Source: Sinohyriopsis cumingii
Lineage: Eukaryota; Mollusca; Bivalvia; Unionida; Unionidae
NCBI GenBank assembly: GCA_028554795.2
Contig: CM068838.1
Location: 128,065,428-128,129,427 of the forward strand
Direction of reading: 5' to 3'
DNA: 64,000 bases
Notes under the pieces: model-generated
The model's database searches: none
What the model was told of the DNA's origin: nothing
The model's input: the letters and a program-made list of their open reading frames with translations, nothing else
Part shown: piece by piece, positions 40,001 through 51,560 of the stretch
Layout of the letters: every line of letters starts with the position of its first letter
Numbering within the stretch: the stretch's first letter is position 1
Position numbers and translations under genes: made by a program

Positions 40001-41079
40001 TGATTCATTGCACATGTATCCTCAACGACAGGAAATAAATACGTTTGTATATAATATTCTGAGTGTATGCACTTCGAGTGTAAAACAAACTCTTCGAATC
40101 CTCATGCGCTGTAGTATTTAGATTTCTGGCCATACAGAGATGTTTTTCATGACTGTAAGTGTTGGAATTCAAAGAATTCTGATGCGCTGGCTGATGCTAT
40201 GTATCACGATGTATACCACAGCTATAATCTGATAGTCTTTTTGTGAAGAAGAAATTTGTTTGAGACATCTGATACACAAGGCTTTTATATAAATTACTCT
40301 AATAAAATACCGGACGACATAGGAAGAATCGTCAGACCTAAAATCTTAAATATGAACTTCTTTTTCGACGCTGTCAAGCTGTTAAGGAGCAATATAAAAC
40401 AAGGAAAAAAGTATGTGAGCATACTAGTTACATAACATCCTTATTCAGCGTTTAGCGTGTTACTCACAGATTCTGAGGTACCAGAATTTGAGAAATACCA
40501 AATATTATTTGTTCGATATGACAGGGATACTGTTATTAAGTGGGCTCACTGTTGTCTGACAAGGAAATATCTAAGAAATATTCTAAAAATTGATTTGTGA
40601 ATAAACTGCAATTTTGTGTTAATTTTAAAATATGGACATATTTGTTACTCGATCTAATGTTGTAAATCCCTTTCAGCTTGAAGAGGTTGTAAGAAATATG
40701 TTTCGCAGCCACAGCAACGTGGTAGCTCGTTTTGAAGTAGAAAGAAAAAATAATCTGACTTTGTAAAGAAACATAGAGCTTGATTATAAACTTCGACATG
40801 AAAAGATGAGAGTCGAATACCACAAAGAAACTTTAAGTAAATATGTCAAGTGCGGCTTGAAAAATAAGGACGTGGCAAATATTTTAAATAGCAGGTGATT
40901 GGTACTGAAAGACAATTTAATGTCTTGTTCGTTTTGACGTGGCAGATTTAGTAATGCCATCTGCAACAAATTTGGCTCATCTTGCATCGACGTTAAATTA
41001 TGTAATATGCAGCATAGATTGACCTAAATGACATTTCTTCACCTGTGACAGAATTAGTTGCTACAATAGGACGCATGGA

Positions 41080-41517
41080 TTGTTTGCGAGTAAACTTACC
41101 TTTTCCTCGACGAATATTTTCTTGTTATGTAACAAGGCCCAAATTCTCCAGATGGTTATCGGTTTTACTATTTTCAAGATGATTAACTACCATAATAGTT
41201 TAATTAAGCCCATGAAAAACTTCAAATACAAACCTGTGAGAATAATAAGTAATTTGACTAGTTTTTGTTCCACTGATCCTTACCGTTAGGTAGCCACAAT
41301 TTTTTAAATATCCAATACTTTTCTTTGTTTTAACATTTCGAATAATTCCCTTGTCGTTTGCCTCAGAAAAACCGTAGACTGAATGTGGTTGAAACTCGTC
41401 TTGCAGTGACAAGTTGACGACGCTATTGTCTGTTACACGCCCATTTACATGATAGAATGGCATTCCGTCTGGAATGTCATCACAAAAAGACAAATAAATA
41501 ATGTCTTTGATTAGCAT
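41080..41517 (-). pseudogene. HNH endonuclease-like remnant
   Basis: The reading frame from 41517 gives NVKTKKSIGYLKNCGYLTV and SHRFVFEVFHGL. After a stop the same frame gives VVNHLENSKTDNHLENLGLV and QENIRRGK. This is the HNH pattern of homing-type endonucleases common in Polintons and large DNA viruses. Confidence 0.6.
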
Positions 41518-42923
41518 TTCAGTATATTTATCAGCCTCCTCTGATGTAAAAATTATCTTATAACCAGCTGGAGTTCGAGTCCCAAACTAAGCCTTAGTTT
41601 TAAGATTAATCACAACCCATAGCATATTTCTGCATAGCAGTTGCACTTCTCGTGAAAGTAGAATATCACCTACTCACTAACGGCTGGTACGAGTCCACTA
41701 AGCATACATTTGCTCATGTTGTAATAATAATAAGTTTGTTTATTTAATTTGAACAGCATACTCAATTGACGAAACGTAAACCAGTGATATAGCAATGATG
41801 AAACTTCCCGATATCGCAAAGAGAAGTCTATTTACGACGGAAGGATATCAATGACAAAATCTGCAACCGCATTTGCTGGAAACAGTTGGCTATTTGATAA
41901 TAAAGGTTTGCTAGCAAATTTCTCTACCAAACATTTATACCACCTGCTTCTTCCCAAGCTCGCAACGCGTATGGGTCTAAAGATTATCGTTCAGTCTTAC
42001 GTTACGTGTTAACGCTCGAATAAAAAGCAACACAAGAAAAAGAGAAAACAACAAGCTTTGAAAAATTTAACAAATAACCTATTTCCTTGGAAAAATACTG
42101 TAAAAATGAAAAAATAAGAAGTCACGATTTTAAGAATCAAATCCAAAAGTAATCCAAGAATAATCCACGAATAAAATTTATGAAGTCTTAATATTGAAAT
42201 GTTCTAATGTTCGAGTCTCGACGAAGAATCTAAGATGGAAGGTGATGACGTATGCTGTATCATTTACTGTGTCGAAGTACGCAGTTCCTTGTAGAAACAA
42301 GAAATGTCACTCCGGTTTTGGAAATCCGAATACAATTTTTAAGAAATGTCTTTGTTCAAGAATTATGTATGAGCATTCAAAATATTTCCAGAGAAACGAA
42401 AACATTCTTTTGAATCCAAATAATTTTGAATAAACATTAAAATATAATTCCCAAAATGACACAACAAAATAACACATTTACGTCCCAAAGTTCAGAAGCC
42501 CAACAGAGATTATATCTCTTAAACGATGGTTTAAAACATGAATTTTACGCAAAACAGATGTCATGATAAGGGTCACGTGATCATGTTTAGATACAAAAAT
42601 TCACGTAGCCCCTGTATGTCCTTGATAAGAATCAAGCATTTTACTCCGAGAATAAAAGTTGTTTACTCCACTGAAAACTATTTACAAGTCGAGAGTCACT
42701 TATCCAACACAACCTCGATCTCAACATTGTTATTCCCACAATAAAAGTAAATTAAAAATAACTTGTTCACATGGCTGTTACTAATTTTGAATTGAGGTCG
42801 GTAACCAGGTCAGCCTTATATTAGGATATGAACAGTCAAGGCAAAACGATTTTCTGGAAACAGTATGAGTTCCTAGTAAACAAAATTACAATATTTTGAT
42901 ATATAATGAACTTAAAAAACTTT

Positions 42924-43140
42924 TCTAAGTAGCTGAGGATGGCTTTGTCAATCAAACGCTTACTTTAGAGAAGCAAGCTGCTCAGCAGCGTGAAGAATTT
43001 GCCGATCCTTATAAAACATCAAAATCTAGTCGAATTCTAACAGGGAAACATTTAATATCGTTGTCAGATAATATATTTCTGGAGATATGGAAGAAAATCG
43101 ATGAGTACTCTGCACCTGGTTCAAACTGGAAATTGTAGGA
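42924..43140 (+). pseudogene. Possible Polinton PolB N-terminal region fragment
   Basis: VAEDGFVNQTLTLEKQAAQQ, then LSDNIFLEIWKKIDEYSAPG. The last segment resembles the conserved leader before Polinton polymerases. Short and broken; weak call. It may belong to the same old element as 31.4-38.0 kb. Confidence 0.3.
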
Positions 43141-43959
43141 AATAAAAATAATGTTTCACACTTTTAAATATAATCCATTGTAAAGTATCTTCTATGTCGC
43201 GTTACGAACTAAAATAACAAAAAAAATCAAAATGCTGTATCAGTGTAAACGATTATGATAAAAGAATGTTTCCAATGGGCAGTATTATAGACGATATTTT
43301 CTGCACGAGATCATCCTTAACGCGTATTGAGTTATATTAGTCAGGTTAACAATTTAGACTTTAGCATGATTGTCTTTCTTGTTTCTGAATATCAAATTCA
43401 AAAATTCGAAAATCAAAATAAGCAGCTGTTACTTGGAGGTATTAATGTATTTGATGTACATGATGGTGTCTGTATTATTAACTTGTTTGATGAGATTGTA
43501 AAATTAAATGTGCATACACCAGCCTACTCTTTCCGACACCGATAGAATCGAGAGGAAGGAAGAGTGAAAAGATAGAATTCCTTAGGTCAGTTGTGCAAAT
43601 ATTACAAAATCAAAGTATACGGGTACATAATTAAAACAAAGATAAACAGTTTGTTTGATGCTGACCACTTCCGTGACTTTGTACTGAACATAAATGATAT
43701 TAGTGAAACAAATATTTACTATGTATTTACAGTATAACATAACTATTTGGAGAAAGTCTATAGAGTAAACGTGCTAAGAAAATGAACAATGAGACATAGC
43801 GTATAAGACATAAATATTTTGAGGCTGCAACCACCATAACCAGAAATATAGCAAATAGAGCTTGCTGTATTTCTGGCAGCCACAAAATGGTGAATGAGAC
43901 AAGGAGAAACAAAATGTCTAGCATCAAAGAAAAGAAAATACCAATGTTGATCAAAATGG

Positions 43960-45300
43960 AACTGATGAATTCCCAGATAGAGATTTCTAGTAAAATCCGC
44001 AGTAATTTGATATAAGGGACCGTTTTTAAGCCAACCCTAAATTGCCTGACGAAGAAACTGATTCAATGATAAGCTCATCGAACTAGGAAATCAATAATGA
44101 AATCGACACTGTTGCCTCAGTAAGGTTGTTTTCATATTTTGTTTAGACTAAAATGGGGGGGGGGGTCTGGAAGGAGGTAATCATGCTGTTGTCTTAATAC
44201 AAAATATGGTTTTGGTTAAGAAACCCCTTAATATCACACTACTAACGTATGATTATGAAATCTCATCTTTATCCCCCCAAAAATTAAAATATTCAAGAAC
44301 TGAATATAAAGTACATCAAACGCACACGCACAGTGGTATGTATATTTAATTAAATTGTTTGTTAATCATTTTTTAATTTCTTTTATTCCATTATATGCTA
44401 TTGTAATGTAACATTGTGTGTTGCACTTAACCTCGTCCAAACTAAAAAAGTGTATTGAGCCATTGATGTTTTTAATTATGCAAGCATAAAGGCATAAGGC
44501 ACAGTTTCAAGAGAAGAGGGTTTTATTTGAAAAGATGGTCAAATTCCTTACCTATATACAATATTGATCATGCTCACAAAACGTACACGGACTCTTCGTA
44601 TAACAGTTAACCATTCACCTTGAATGTGCACGAACTTTTAGGATAAATGTTAACCATGCTCCTAGAACGTATACGAGCTCTTAGTATTAATATTAAGCAT
44701 GAACCTTGAGTTTAGGTCCTAACTGTGATGTAAAAACTGTATCATGTTCTTTTCATATCACATAAGTCATCATTTACAAGTTACTCAACATACATATGAA
44801 GATTATTTCAGTACAGCGAGTAGAATTTAATTTCAAAAGTGTGAAATGCCTAGCGGGAAAGATCTTATTCAATAGTACTAGCCGTATGTGTCCAAAGGGG
44901 GCAGACCGCTTAACCAATCGCGTATGTGAAAAACACTTGCGATGAAAAACAATTCACACTAGATAGGTCAGCTTGCCATGGGATGTCAGTTAGGCTGTGG
45001 TAGCGCAGTGTTAGTTAATTATATATATGGAGAATTTCAGAGTAGGAGCAATCGTATAACTATACTAGACGAAAGAGAAAAGTATATACATTCAGGCATG
45101 AAAAACTCACCCAAATATCTTTATGTAAGACGTTCCCTATCCCCACTATGGTAAAACAACAAAATCTTCATTCAAAATGTAACGTGAATCGTGCTGTAAT
45201 TACAGAATCTTAATTTGAAATTACAAGCGAAATCAAGAAATGTGAGGGGTAGTTTGTTTCGCGAATTGCCAATATGATTTAGCTATTTGCTTGTTTCGAT
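43960..45300. other. No gene seen
   Basis: AT-rich intergenic sequence. A G10 run lies at about 44156-44165. Nothing else supportable. Confidence 0.5.
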
Positions 45301-45305
45301 CACTT

Positions 45306-45560
45306 CCGCTGCAGTGGCCTAGTGGTTAGAGCGTCCGCCTTGGAAGCGGTTGGTCGTGGGTTCATACCAAAGACTTACAAAAATGATACTAACAGCTGCC
45401 TCGCTAGGCACTCAGCATTAAGATGTAAGTGTTAGGACTGGTCAGCCTGGTGAAAGGATAATGTGACTGGGTGGGACACCATGCTACATATCTGCGTCAT
45501 GATGCCCCAGTGCTAGACATCAATATAAACTGCAACACTGCAGACATCGTTGCGATATGA
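45306..45560 (+). mobile_element. tRNA-derived SINE
   Basis: tRNA-like head with box A region AGTGGCCTAGTGGTTAGAGC, an anticodon stem CCGC/GCGG with loop CTTGGAA, and box B-like GGGTTCATACC. The tail (ATAATGTGACTGGGTGGGAC, TGATGCCCCAGTGCTAGACA, CTGCAACACTGCAG) is shared with 59775-60005 and 28845-29005. A CA microsatellite follows. Confidence 0.75.
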
Positions 45561-45595
45561 TTGAAATTTTTTTAAAGTTACGGTACAAATCCTAA

Positions 45596-45596
<1 letters not shown>

Positions 45597-45630
<34 letters not shown>
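45597..45630 (+). repeat. (CA)n microsatellite
   Basis: About 34 bp of CA. Confidence 0.95.
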
Positions 45631-45633
<3 letters not shown>

Positions 45634-45745
45634 TTGATCATTTAATTATGATATTAATATAAATATAATCATGTTTTAACAGAAATATACATAATTGCTG
45701 TTAAGAAACTGCAAGACTTTTGAGAAGATAGGAAATTGTCATCGT

Positions 45746-46805
45746 CTACTGCCTTCTACAAAGCAGAAGACCAGGAATCTGGCCACTCAAGACATTAGTG
45801 TCACTTGGTGACAGTGAACTGTCTCTGAATTCAATTGATTGTCCATCTCCCAAGCTAACAACCTGTTCACCATTTGCACCGGACCTAGTCGTAACAGAGC
45901 TCGATATAACAAGTGTTATAGTGTACCACTTCTTCTTTAGAACAACCGGCTCATCGAACAATACATCCAGTAGTTCTCCTTCCGTTAAGGTTATCTGGCG
46001 TTTCATCGAAACAATCGGTTGTTTGGATTCATCAAGTAACTGTACTTCGGTGTCTGAGACACATGCAGTGGGATGTTGCCTGCGACGTCCAACAATTGCC
46101 CCATAAATTACAATGCCATGCAGCAACACTTCTTTTGAACTCTTGAAATCGATGGCCTGTAGTATAGATCCTATAGACAAAGGAATACCAAAGTTTGGAA
46201 ACCTAATCACTCTTTGCTTTTCTTGAAACCTGGGTTTTCTCTCGATATGTAAGAATTCTTTATTTCCAAGATTACTGCTGCTGAAAAAATGTCGAAACAG
46301 GGACACTTTCTCCTCGGCAGTCAAGAGGTTGTCCCCAGCAACTTTGTCCGCAAAATACTTTCCATCCATCACTGAAAATCTTATTAGATTCTTCAACCCA
46401 CCCAGCACATGCCTCATGTTTTCAGCACTTGGTTGAATATTTTTACGAGCGCACTCATTTCCTGCCCAATCCTTTGTCGCTTCATATACTTCTTCTTCTT
46501 TTATCCAAAGTTCGTCCTGGCTTATCACCATCTCTACACACTCTGATGAGAGATTTCTGAATGATGAGTGTTTAAGAACAGAACTTCCATTGTCCATTAT
46601 AAACTCGAGACATTTCTTCTGAAGATCTTGCTCATCAAATGCGTGGGCTTGCTGAAGAATGCTGCAGACATTATCAACGTTGACTCCATCTTTCAGCCAG
46701 TTTGCACACTTGTCAACAAGGCTCCCGACGGCGTATTTCTTGGCAGCATAAAGTAAAGCCAAAATGGAGTCTCCGTCTGGTTCAAATGCCTCAAAGTACA
46801 CGTAC
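45746..46805 (-). CDS. BTBD6-like gene, right copy: BACK-PHR exon
   Basis: The splice acceptor TATAG lies directly above 46805; the exon begins YVYFEAFEPDGDS and runs to TGC CGC CGA CAG stop at 45746. BACK domain: LLYAAKKYAV, LKHSSFRNLSSECVE, NLIRFSVMDGKYF. The PHR domain starts near RFPNFGIPLSIGSILQAIDF and includes LLHGIVIYGAIV, LFDEPVVLKKKWYTI. Predicted full protein about 430 aa, typical of BTBD6/BTBD3/BTBD2 relatives, which act as Cul3 adaptors. Intact. Confidence 0.92.
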
Positions 46806-47021
46806 CTATAAAAACAACTGCATAGATGCATCGCACTACAAAACAGTTCTACATAATGTGGACTTGAATATTTATATCAGGACAAAACGTTTTAATATTT
46901 GTCGGAGTTCATGTCAGAAATTAATGATCATCAACGAACCTTTGCATATCTTGCCAAGTCATACGCTATATGTTGCATGTGCATGTCTTTGACTAGGACA
47001 ACTGCATCATTCTAACTGCAG

Positions 47022-47062
47022 TTTTCACACACACACACACACACACAGACAAACAGACAGAC

Positions 47063-47125
<63 letters not shown>
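47022..47125 (+). repeat. Compound (AC)n/(AGAC)n/(AT)n microsatellite
   Basis: CA run, ACAGACAG units, then about 60 bp of AT, inside the second intron of the right BTBD6-like gene. Confidence 0.95.
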
Positions 47126-47128
<3 letters not shown>

Positions 47129-47452
47129 TATGGTTTCGTTCATTTAGACGTACTTCCTTCGTCGAAATGAAGAAACAATAAATAAATAATCAAATACACA
47201 TTTGTCTTCTATTGCTTTATACTTACTATTTGTATTTTTAACAGACCTTGTTATTAATTACCTTAAAAAGTCAAACGTTATATAAAAAAACATGTTTGCT
47301 TGTTTTTACGTTCCTCTCACATACAGACCGATATGCATTGCGTGAGATCATTTCCTTTACATTTTGTTGTTGGGATCTGTCAATAATTATTTCGTTTGCA
47401 AATCTGCTTCAAAGCAAACCACTTACGAAATGAATAAGATTATTCAGCATAC

Positions 47453-47693
47453 CTTAGAAACCGTTCAAAAACCTGCGGTTCAATATCTGGTATGTTTATT
47501 GGTCCAGTCTCTTGAAGAAGGCCGCAAAACATGGCGTAAAATACCGAACTACGGCTTATGAGGACATATTTGTGTGCTGTCACTTCTTGTCTTTCCTTGC
47601 CGATGAAGAATGTGACGTCACAAGCCACTTGGTTCTCAAACATGTAGCGATTGCTACTCAGAACATCTCGCTGTGCCTGCCAGTCAGTATCGA
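47453..47693 (-). CDS. BTBD6-like gene, right copy: BTB exon
   Basis: Acceptor CTATAG above 47693 and donor GTATGC below 47453. Reads DTDWQAQRDVLSSNRYM, NQVACDVTFFIGKERQEV, AHKYVLISRSSVFYAM, NIPDIEPQVFERFLR and joins in frame to YVYFEAF of the next exon. The left paralogue lies at 901-1141. Confidence 0.9.
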
Positions 47694-48839
47694 CTATAGA
47701 GAAAAGAAGAAAGCATTGAAGTGACGCACACTCATTATAAACACAGTATATAATTACATGCAGCCTTATTGTCCAAATAAATCATCCTTAATGTCTGCGG
47801 ATATCAAGGAACTGTTCAATGTGGCCTATTTTAATTCAAAATACTAAATATCCACAGACTAAAAGGGTTTAATGCTTTATTAAGTGTCACGCCTCAGCTG
47901 TGTAGTCAGCATGGTCTGCGCAGCAATCAAAACCCACATCCTTCTATCATGAAGTAGGGTACGCAAATCACTGAGCCACCTCTGTTTGGCAAAAAGACAT
48001 GCTATAGATTCGTTTCGATATTTTAAAAAGCCGGATCTATATCTGTTCTATCTAAATTAATTTAAAAAAACTCAAGACAGGTATCGAATGAAAGGACGAG
48101 TAACCAATCCCACCAAGTGAAATGTTCATGTCATCGTAAAGATCTACTTGAAAGCAGAAAAAAAGTATATTGGTTTACACAATGACACTATTTCCACCCG
48201 AATGCAGAAGTCCCTCTCATTAAATTCTGAATATACATGAACACTAAAGACTTCAAGTAACACGAACGATGCTTCTTTTGATTTCCACTTCAAACATACG
48301 TTATATTTAGAGGCTGTAGAATAATGTGTAATTCAATATTCGATGAACAAAATCGAAGCGTATACATTCCACGTTATTGAAAGCCATATTATGAGACAGA
48401 CAACAGGCAAGATTTATGATGGTGTCGCTTCCATGCTGATTGTGTCAAACATTTTCTCTGGCTTTGGTTAACTGAAAGTTTAGTGGAATCGCCGTGGAAA
48501 CACTATCCATTTTCAACCAGTATGCAACCTCATACATTAGTCTGTAATTTTATTATTTTGACATATACCGCATTATCTGAAATGGGCGTCAAAACATAAT
48601 TTAAAGAAGTCATAACCTTATTTGTTCATTTTGCTCTGGCATTTTCAAAAGCCTGGTTACTATGTTAAGAATCTCGGTATTTACCTGGTCCGTTGATTGC
48701 TGTTACGACTTTCGTAAAATTGATACAAAAAGTTATCAATGCGTCCTAGTTTAAGTTGGGAGTTATTAAGCACAACCCTTTCTCCGTTATCTATCTATAT
48801 ATATGAACATAAATAGATATATATAGGAAAGCATTGATA

Positions 48840-48916
<77 letters not shown>

Positions 48917-51499
48917 ACCTAGAATTCTTGCGTATTTATATAGTGGCTGGCTGATCTTCATTTTATTGCGTGTAATTACCGGCCAACTCACTGTAACTCA
49001 GACTTGTAAGAGGCTGTTTTAGGAGCATCATTTTATGATTTACTAATTGAAATGTGTCATCTTATCAAAATTATTTCACCATCTTCAACTTTATCTTATT
49101 AATACTAAATTTTAACGATTTTTAAATCAGTTATGTGAGTTGCACTGTCCCGTCGCTAGGAGTCTTTTTCACAGCTGCTATACATTTGGGTTTAGGTTTT
49201 CTTAGCCTGCCCCTCGCAATTACACTGGTAGGATACGGACTTTTCCTATCCATCTGTATGTTGGTCTCGAGATCGTAAGAATGATCACACAACACCCTGT
49301 CTGCCATGAGGCATGGGATTCAATAGGCTTATTCGTATGGAGATCTAGATGGCCTGACTGTTCGCAACATTTCTGCACTTTCTATAACTGTTTTTCTTTT
49401 CATTCTTTCTTTTTTTGTTTGTTTGTTTTTGTTTTGTTTAGTTCTGAATTAAATTTCGGACCGAAATATCGTTTATAGGAAAGCACTGACACGGCTGAAC
49501 GTGTACAGATGAATATCTGTGCATATGTTTATGTTTGCATGGCTGACCTGATTTAAGTTAACACGTTGTCCCAACATTATTCACAATATGTGTGTACATG
49601 CGTGCGTACGTTAGAGGCTTGCTAGTTGAGACGAGCTGACAAGTCTTGTTTTAGGTAAATGCAAAATTTTCTCATATTGGCGCCTTGGTGTTTCTTAAGT
49701 TCAAATTAAATTATAACGGGTTTTAAAAGCACGGAAATATTATCTTTCTAACTATCATAATCTTTTCAGTGACGCAGAACTTCTATTTCATTTCCATTAC
49801 CAATGCAGGTAGGTGCCATTAAACATTAATTCCCAAAGCGAAAATACTTCTACACATCATCGTGGTAGCGTTAGAAATTGACGCTACACAATGAGCTTGT
49901 TTATTTCTGTCACATTCTGGATTTATCAAACTCCCCACGAAAAAAAAAAAAGAAACATTTAGATGCAAATAAAGTCTCAATGACCAAAGATTATTGTTTC
50001 GTCCATGCCTCCATTTAGAGGCGTTATTAGTAATTACTTGGTTGCCAAGCGAGTTTCGCACCGCGCCCACCCCAAGCCCCTTATTGGAAAGGTTAAGTGA
50101 CATTAGATATGTACGTATATTAGACGTATCATTTTTTTTTTCTTTTAATGGGTGCAAGTAGTTTGCAGATATTATTTGGGGGTTAAAATTATTCAGCTGG
50201 CAAATTACACTACGCGGCATAGTTTGGGATTGAAGGGGAAACTACTCTGAATTTATTTTCAAAATAGGTAGCTCGTACATAATGTACGGTATCTCTGTAA
50301 TAAGGTATATATGTAACGCCTACAACTCCACTAGTGCATGCATAAGTAACTGCATTGGTGTCACTAGGGTTGGTGTCACCCAGTGCGGTAACTCATGGCG
50401 TCACCCCCATGAACCTCCTTCCGGCAGAAAAATTAAAAAATTGTGTAGACAGTCCTGTTGGTGTCATCCCCTCTGATGATGTCACCGGTCAGGATGGAAC
50501 CTACCCACCCCCAGTCACGCCAACGGATGGTTGATTCATTGTAAAATAAGTGAATATGTCTTTCGAAAATAATCAATGCGAATAGATAGAAAGAAAGCCA
50601 AATAGACAGGCATGCTATTTTCAAACCTGCAGCCGTGCGTGCTAATGCCTGACAATATGCGATTAATTTGAACAAACGCTGTGTCTGTTTGATGGATAGA
50701 ATATATAGGTTTGATGAGTTTCACTTGACATCCAATATCCTTTGTATGCGAACTTGATTGTTGCCCCTAGCTCTAACTTGATAGCTGCCCCTAGCAACAT
50801 AATAAACATATGGATCTCGGTGGAGACCAAACTTTGAATTAGAATTAGAGTGCGCCTGTTTGAGACTACGATATGTGACATGTCTACACATAAATGCGGC
50901 TTATAGAGAGGCTGTTCTGAGAGGTTCAGTGTGTATATTGTATAAAATTGTGATTGTGGCTTAGAAGGGTATGTCATGTTCGATTATAAATAAAACATTA
51001 AATCTGAATACCTTGCAAGTTGTTACAAAACCCGTAGTGGCGTACTACGGGTAAATGGTGACCGGGGCGACAATGATGGTCCAAAGAGGTTTTGGCGTCG
51101 CAAGACCTCTGGTCAACCGCCCGTCCCCCTCCCCCAACGTTAGTACGCTACATATAAACGCTACAAAAATGTGCTTATCCATCAAACCAAATTCTTAATT
51201 ATAAAAATCAGAGTCAATCTGGAAAACATATGCAACAATGAACGCTATACAGATTATTTGGTCCTCACGGAACCCATTTTTGATACCGCTATTGTACCTG
51301 GAAATGCTCTACTTTCGATTTCAATGAGATAAAAAATATCGAAATGACTTCATACAAAATGTTTAAACAGAGACATTTTACTTTTTAAAAACCCTTTTCT
51401 ATTCTTTAAACATACATTTCATTAGATAGATGTAAAGATATATGTTTGAAATGTTTTCTCATCTAATCAAAAGATTGACTCCAGATCTACCTGGCTTAC
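47694..51499. other. First coding intron of the right BTBD6-like gene
   Basis: 3.8 kb with an AT microsatellite at 48841-48912, a GGTGTCAC-rich fragment at 50358-50475 and a perfect inverted repeat CCCGTAGT/ACTACGGG at 51031-51051. No gene seen. Confidence 0.6.
48841..48912 (+). repeat. (AT)n microsatellite
   Basis: About 70 bp of AT. Confidence 0.97.
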
Positions 51500-51560
51500 C
51501 TGATGCCATTGTGATTGCTTAAGTGGAATGTTGAGGCGTGTTTGATTCAGTCCATATTTG
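51270..51560 (-). repeat. Paralogous copy of 23980-24275 (5' region of the BTBD6-like genes)
   Basis: Shared blocks include CTACTTTCGATTTC, GATGAGAAA-like stretches, TGCCATTGTGAT and GGCGTGTTTGATTC in the same order. This shows that the tandem duplication included the promoter side and first exon. Confidence 0.6.
51500..51509 (-). CDS. BTBD6-like gene, right copy: first coding exon (ATG exon)
   Basis: ATGGCATCAG followed by a strong GTAAGCC donor. Joins to 47693 to give M-A-S-V-D-T-D-W. Supported by the matching arrangement at 24232-24241. Confidence 0.7.

Noticed and set aside
45306-45385. Functional tRNA gene
   Set aside because: Box B is degenerate, no acceptor-stem pairing or complete cloverleaf could be found, and it continues into a SINE tail shared with other copies.
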